Shown here one piece after another: positions 4,379 through 5,182 of a DNA stretch of 5,182 nt. Positions within the stretch are counted from its first letter, which is position 1. Each line of letters starts with the position of its first letter. Origin of the DNA: an uncultured Solobacterium sp. (GTDB lineage Bacteria > Bacillota_I > Bacilli_A > Erysipelotrichales > Erysipelotrichaceae); contig CALEMV010000323.1 of NCBI GenBank assembly GCA_937910655.1, positions 1 to 5,182 of the forward strand, in the 5' to 3' direction. The notes beneath the pieces were generated by a model. It had not been told where the DNA came from. It worked only from the letters and a program-made list of their open reading frames with translations, and did not search any database. The position numbers and the translations under genes were made by a program.

Positions 4379-5182
4379 CATATCTTCTGGTAATGGTGAT
4401 TCTAGAATAATCTTCGCTTTGGTAAAGGGTTGTATAAATTCAATTCTTGCACAATGTAATGCTGGTCGTTTGATCCATTGTGTACTACCACCATACAACG
4501 TATCCCCACAGAGTGGATGACCAATCCCCGCAAAACCAGCACGTATCTGGTGTGTTCTTCCCGTTTGTAAATGTACTTCTATCAGACACTCTGTTTGATA
4601 CCTTTTCATTACTTCATATTCTGTAATACATTGTTTTCCACCTTGATTGAAGGATTGTATCATTTGCCCATCTTCCTTCAACAAGGAAAAAATTAGTGTA
4701 GCTTTATCTTCTAGTTGTCCTTCAACAATCGCGTAGTAGTGCTTTTGAAGGATTCCATCTTTCCTTTGTGCTGTTAATCTTGCGGCAGAGAGTTGATTTT
4801 TCGCATAAATCATAATACCTGATACATCTTTATCTAATCGTCCAATTGGACGAATCACAAAGTGCTCATCTTGGTAATAATCTCTTAGAATTGTTCCCAT
4901 ATCATCCGTTAAATGAAGATGACTCGGATGAGATGGTATGCCTGCAGGTTTATCCACAATCACAATATCTTCATCTTCATACAAGATGTCTGGTCGCATG
5001 ACACTTGGATGAAGTGGATATGTTTCTAGATTCAATTCTTCAATCATTAGAACATCTGTTGTATGTACAACTTGGTTGACCATCACAGGTTCTCCATTTA
5101 AATACATCTGATATGCCGAGAATTTAAAGCGTGAAATTTCATGACGACTAAAACCCAAAGACGATAAAACGGCCTTTACTGT
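4367..5182 (-). CDS. RluA-family pseudouridine synthase, 5' end outside the window
   Basis: The gene reads leftwards to a TAG at 4369-4367. The frame could begin at a TTG (5158-5156), but it stays open to the window edge. The codons upstream (TVKAVLSS before LGFSRHEIS) continue what looks like an S4-type RNA-binding domain, so I treat it as 5'-partial. Counting from that TTG as residue 1, the S4-like part ends near 30 (LNGEPVMVNQ at 20-29). A short linker leads to the catalytic domain at about 55-258. KPAGIPSHPS is at 70-79; the signature GRLDKDVSG at 106-114 holds the presumed catalytic D109, with valine where the family usually has threonine; RTHQIR is at 201-206, GDTLYGG at 218-224 and a C-terminal LHCARIEF at 234-241. 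The enzyme isomerises uridine to pseudouridine in rRNA or tRNA. The RluC/RluD branch is likely, but the target base cannot be assigned. It converges with nudC with zero spacing. Confidence 0.92.
   Translation of the reverse strand, partial: TVKAVLSSLGFSRHEISRFKFSAYQMYLNGEPVMVNQVVHTTDVLMIEELNLETYPLHPSVMRPDILYEDEDIVIVDKPAGIPSHPSHLHLTDDMGTILRDYYQDEHFVIRPIGRLDKDVSGIMIYAKNQLSAARLTAQRKDGILQKHYYAIVEGQLEDKATLIFSLLKEDGQMIQSFNQGGKQCITEYEVMKRYQTECLIEVHLQTGRTHQIRAGFAGIGHPLCGDTLYGGSTQWIKRPALHCARIEFIQPFTKAKIILESPLPEDMKRK

Noticed and set aside
5156..5158. TTG as the true start of the pseudouridine synthase
   Set aside because: The frame upstream stays open to the window edge and continues a plausible S4-like sequence, and no Shine-Dalgarno precedes the TTG. 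The start is more likely outside the window.

Overview
This is a low-GC, gene-dense bacterial window with strong AGGAGG-type ribosome binding sites and TATAAT promoters. That fits a low-GC Bacillota (Firmicute). An Erysipelotrichia-like gut organism is my guess from general gene style only, because no taxonomic marker is present.

Layout. (1) At 1-350 is a small two-helix membrane protein of 73 aa. It has its own extended -10 promoter, three copies of the heptamer TTTGTAT around the -35 region, and an intrinsic terminator. (2) At 413-2545 is a 710-aa protein with the complete architecture of a heavy-metal (CopA-like, P1B) P-type ATPase: an HMA domain, eight membrane helices, an actuator domain and a split P/N domain. 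Essentially every catalytic and metal-binding signature has been replaced although the frame is unbroken. A hairpin terminator follows. (3) At 2749-3018 on the minus strand is a RelB/DinJ-family ribbon-helix-helix antitoxin with no toxin gene after it. (4) At 3037-3556 is a 520-bp gene-poor stretch that is unusually rich in perfect hairpins. It contains a 14-codon mini-ORF with a good Shine-Dalgarno and back-to-back promoters, one leftward towards the hairpins and one rightward into nudC. (5) At 3557-4366 is nudC, a zinc-ribbon Nudix NAD(H) pyrophosphatase / RNA deNADding enzyme with all hallmarks intact. (6) From 4367 past the right edge, on the minus strand, is an RluA-family pseudouridine synthase. 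Its frame is still open at the window end, so its start lies outside. nudC and this gene abut with no spacer and share a terminator whose stem is made of the last codons of both genes.

How it fits together. nudC and the pseudouridine synthase are ordinary RNA/nucleotide housekeeping genes. The most unusual element is the catalytically dead but full-length P-type ATPase homologue. It looks like a pseudoenzyme, presumably derived from a copper ATPase and retained for a non-pumping role. The second point of interest is the structured non-coding region between the orphan antitoxin and nudC, with a possible leader peptide read leftwards. Both interpretations are inference from sequence reading; no database or folding computation was run.
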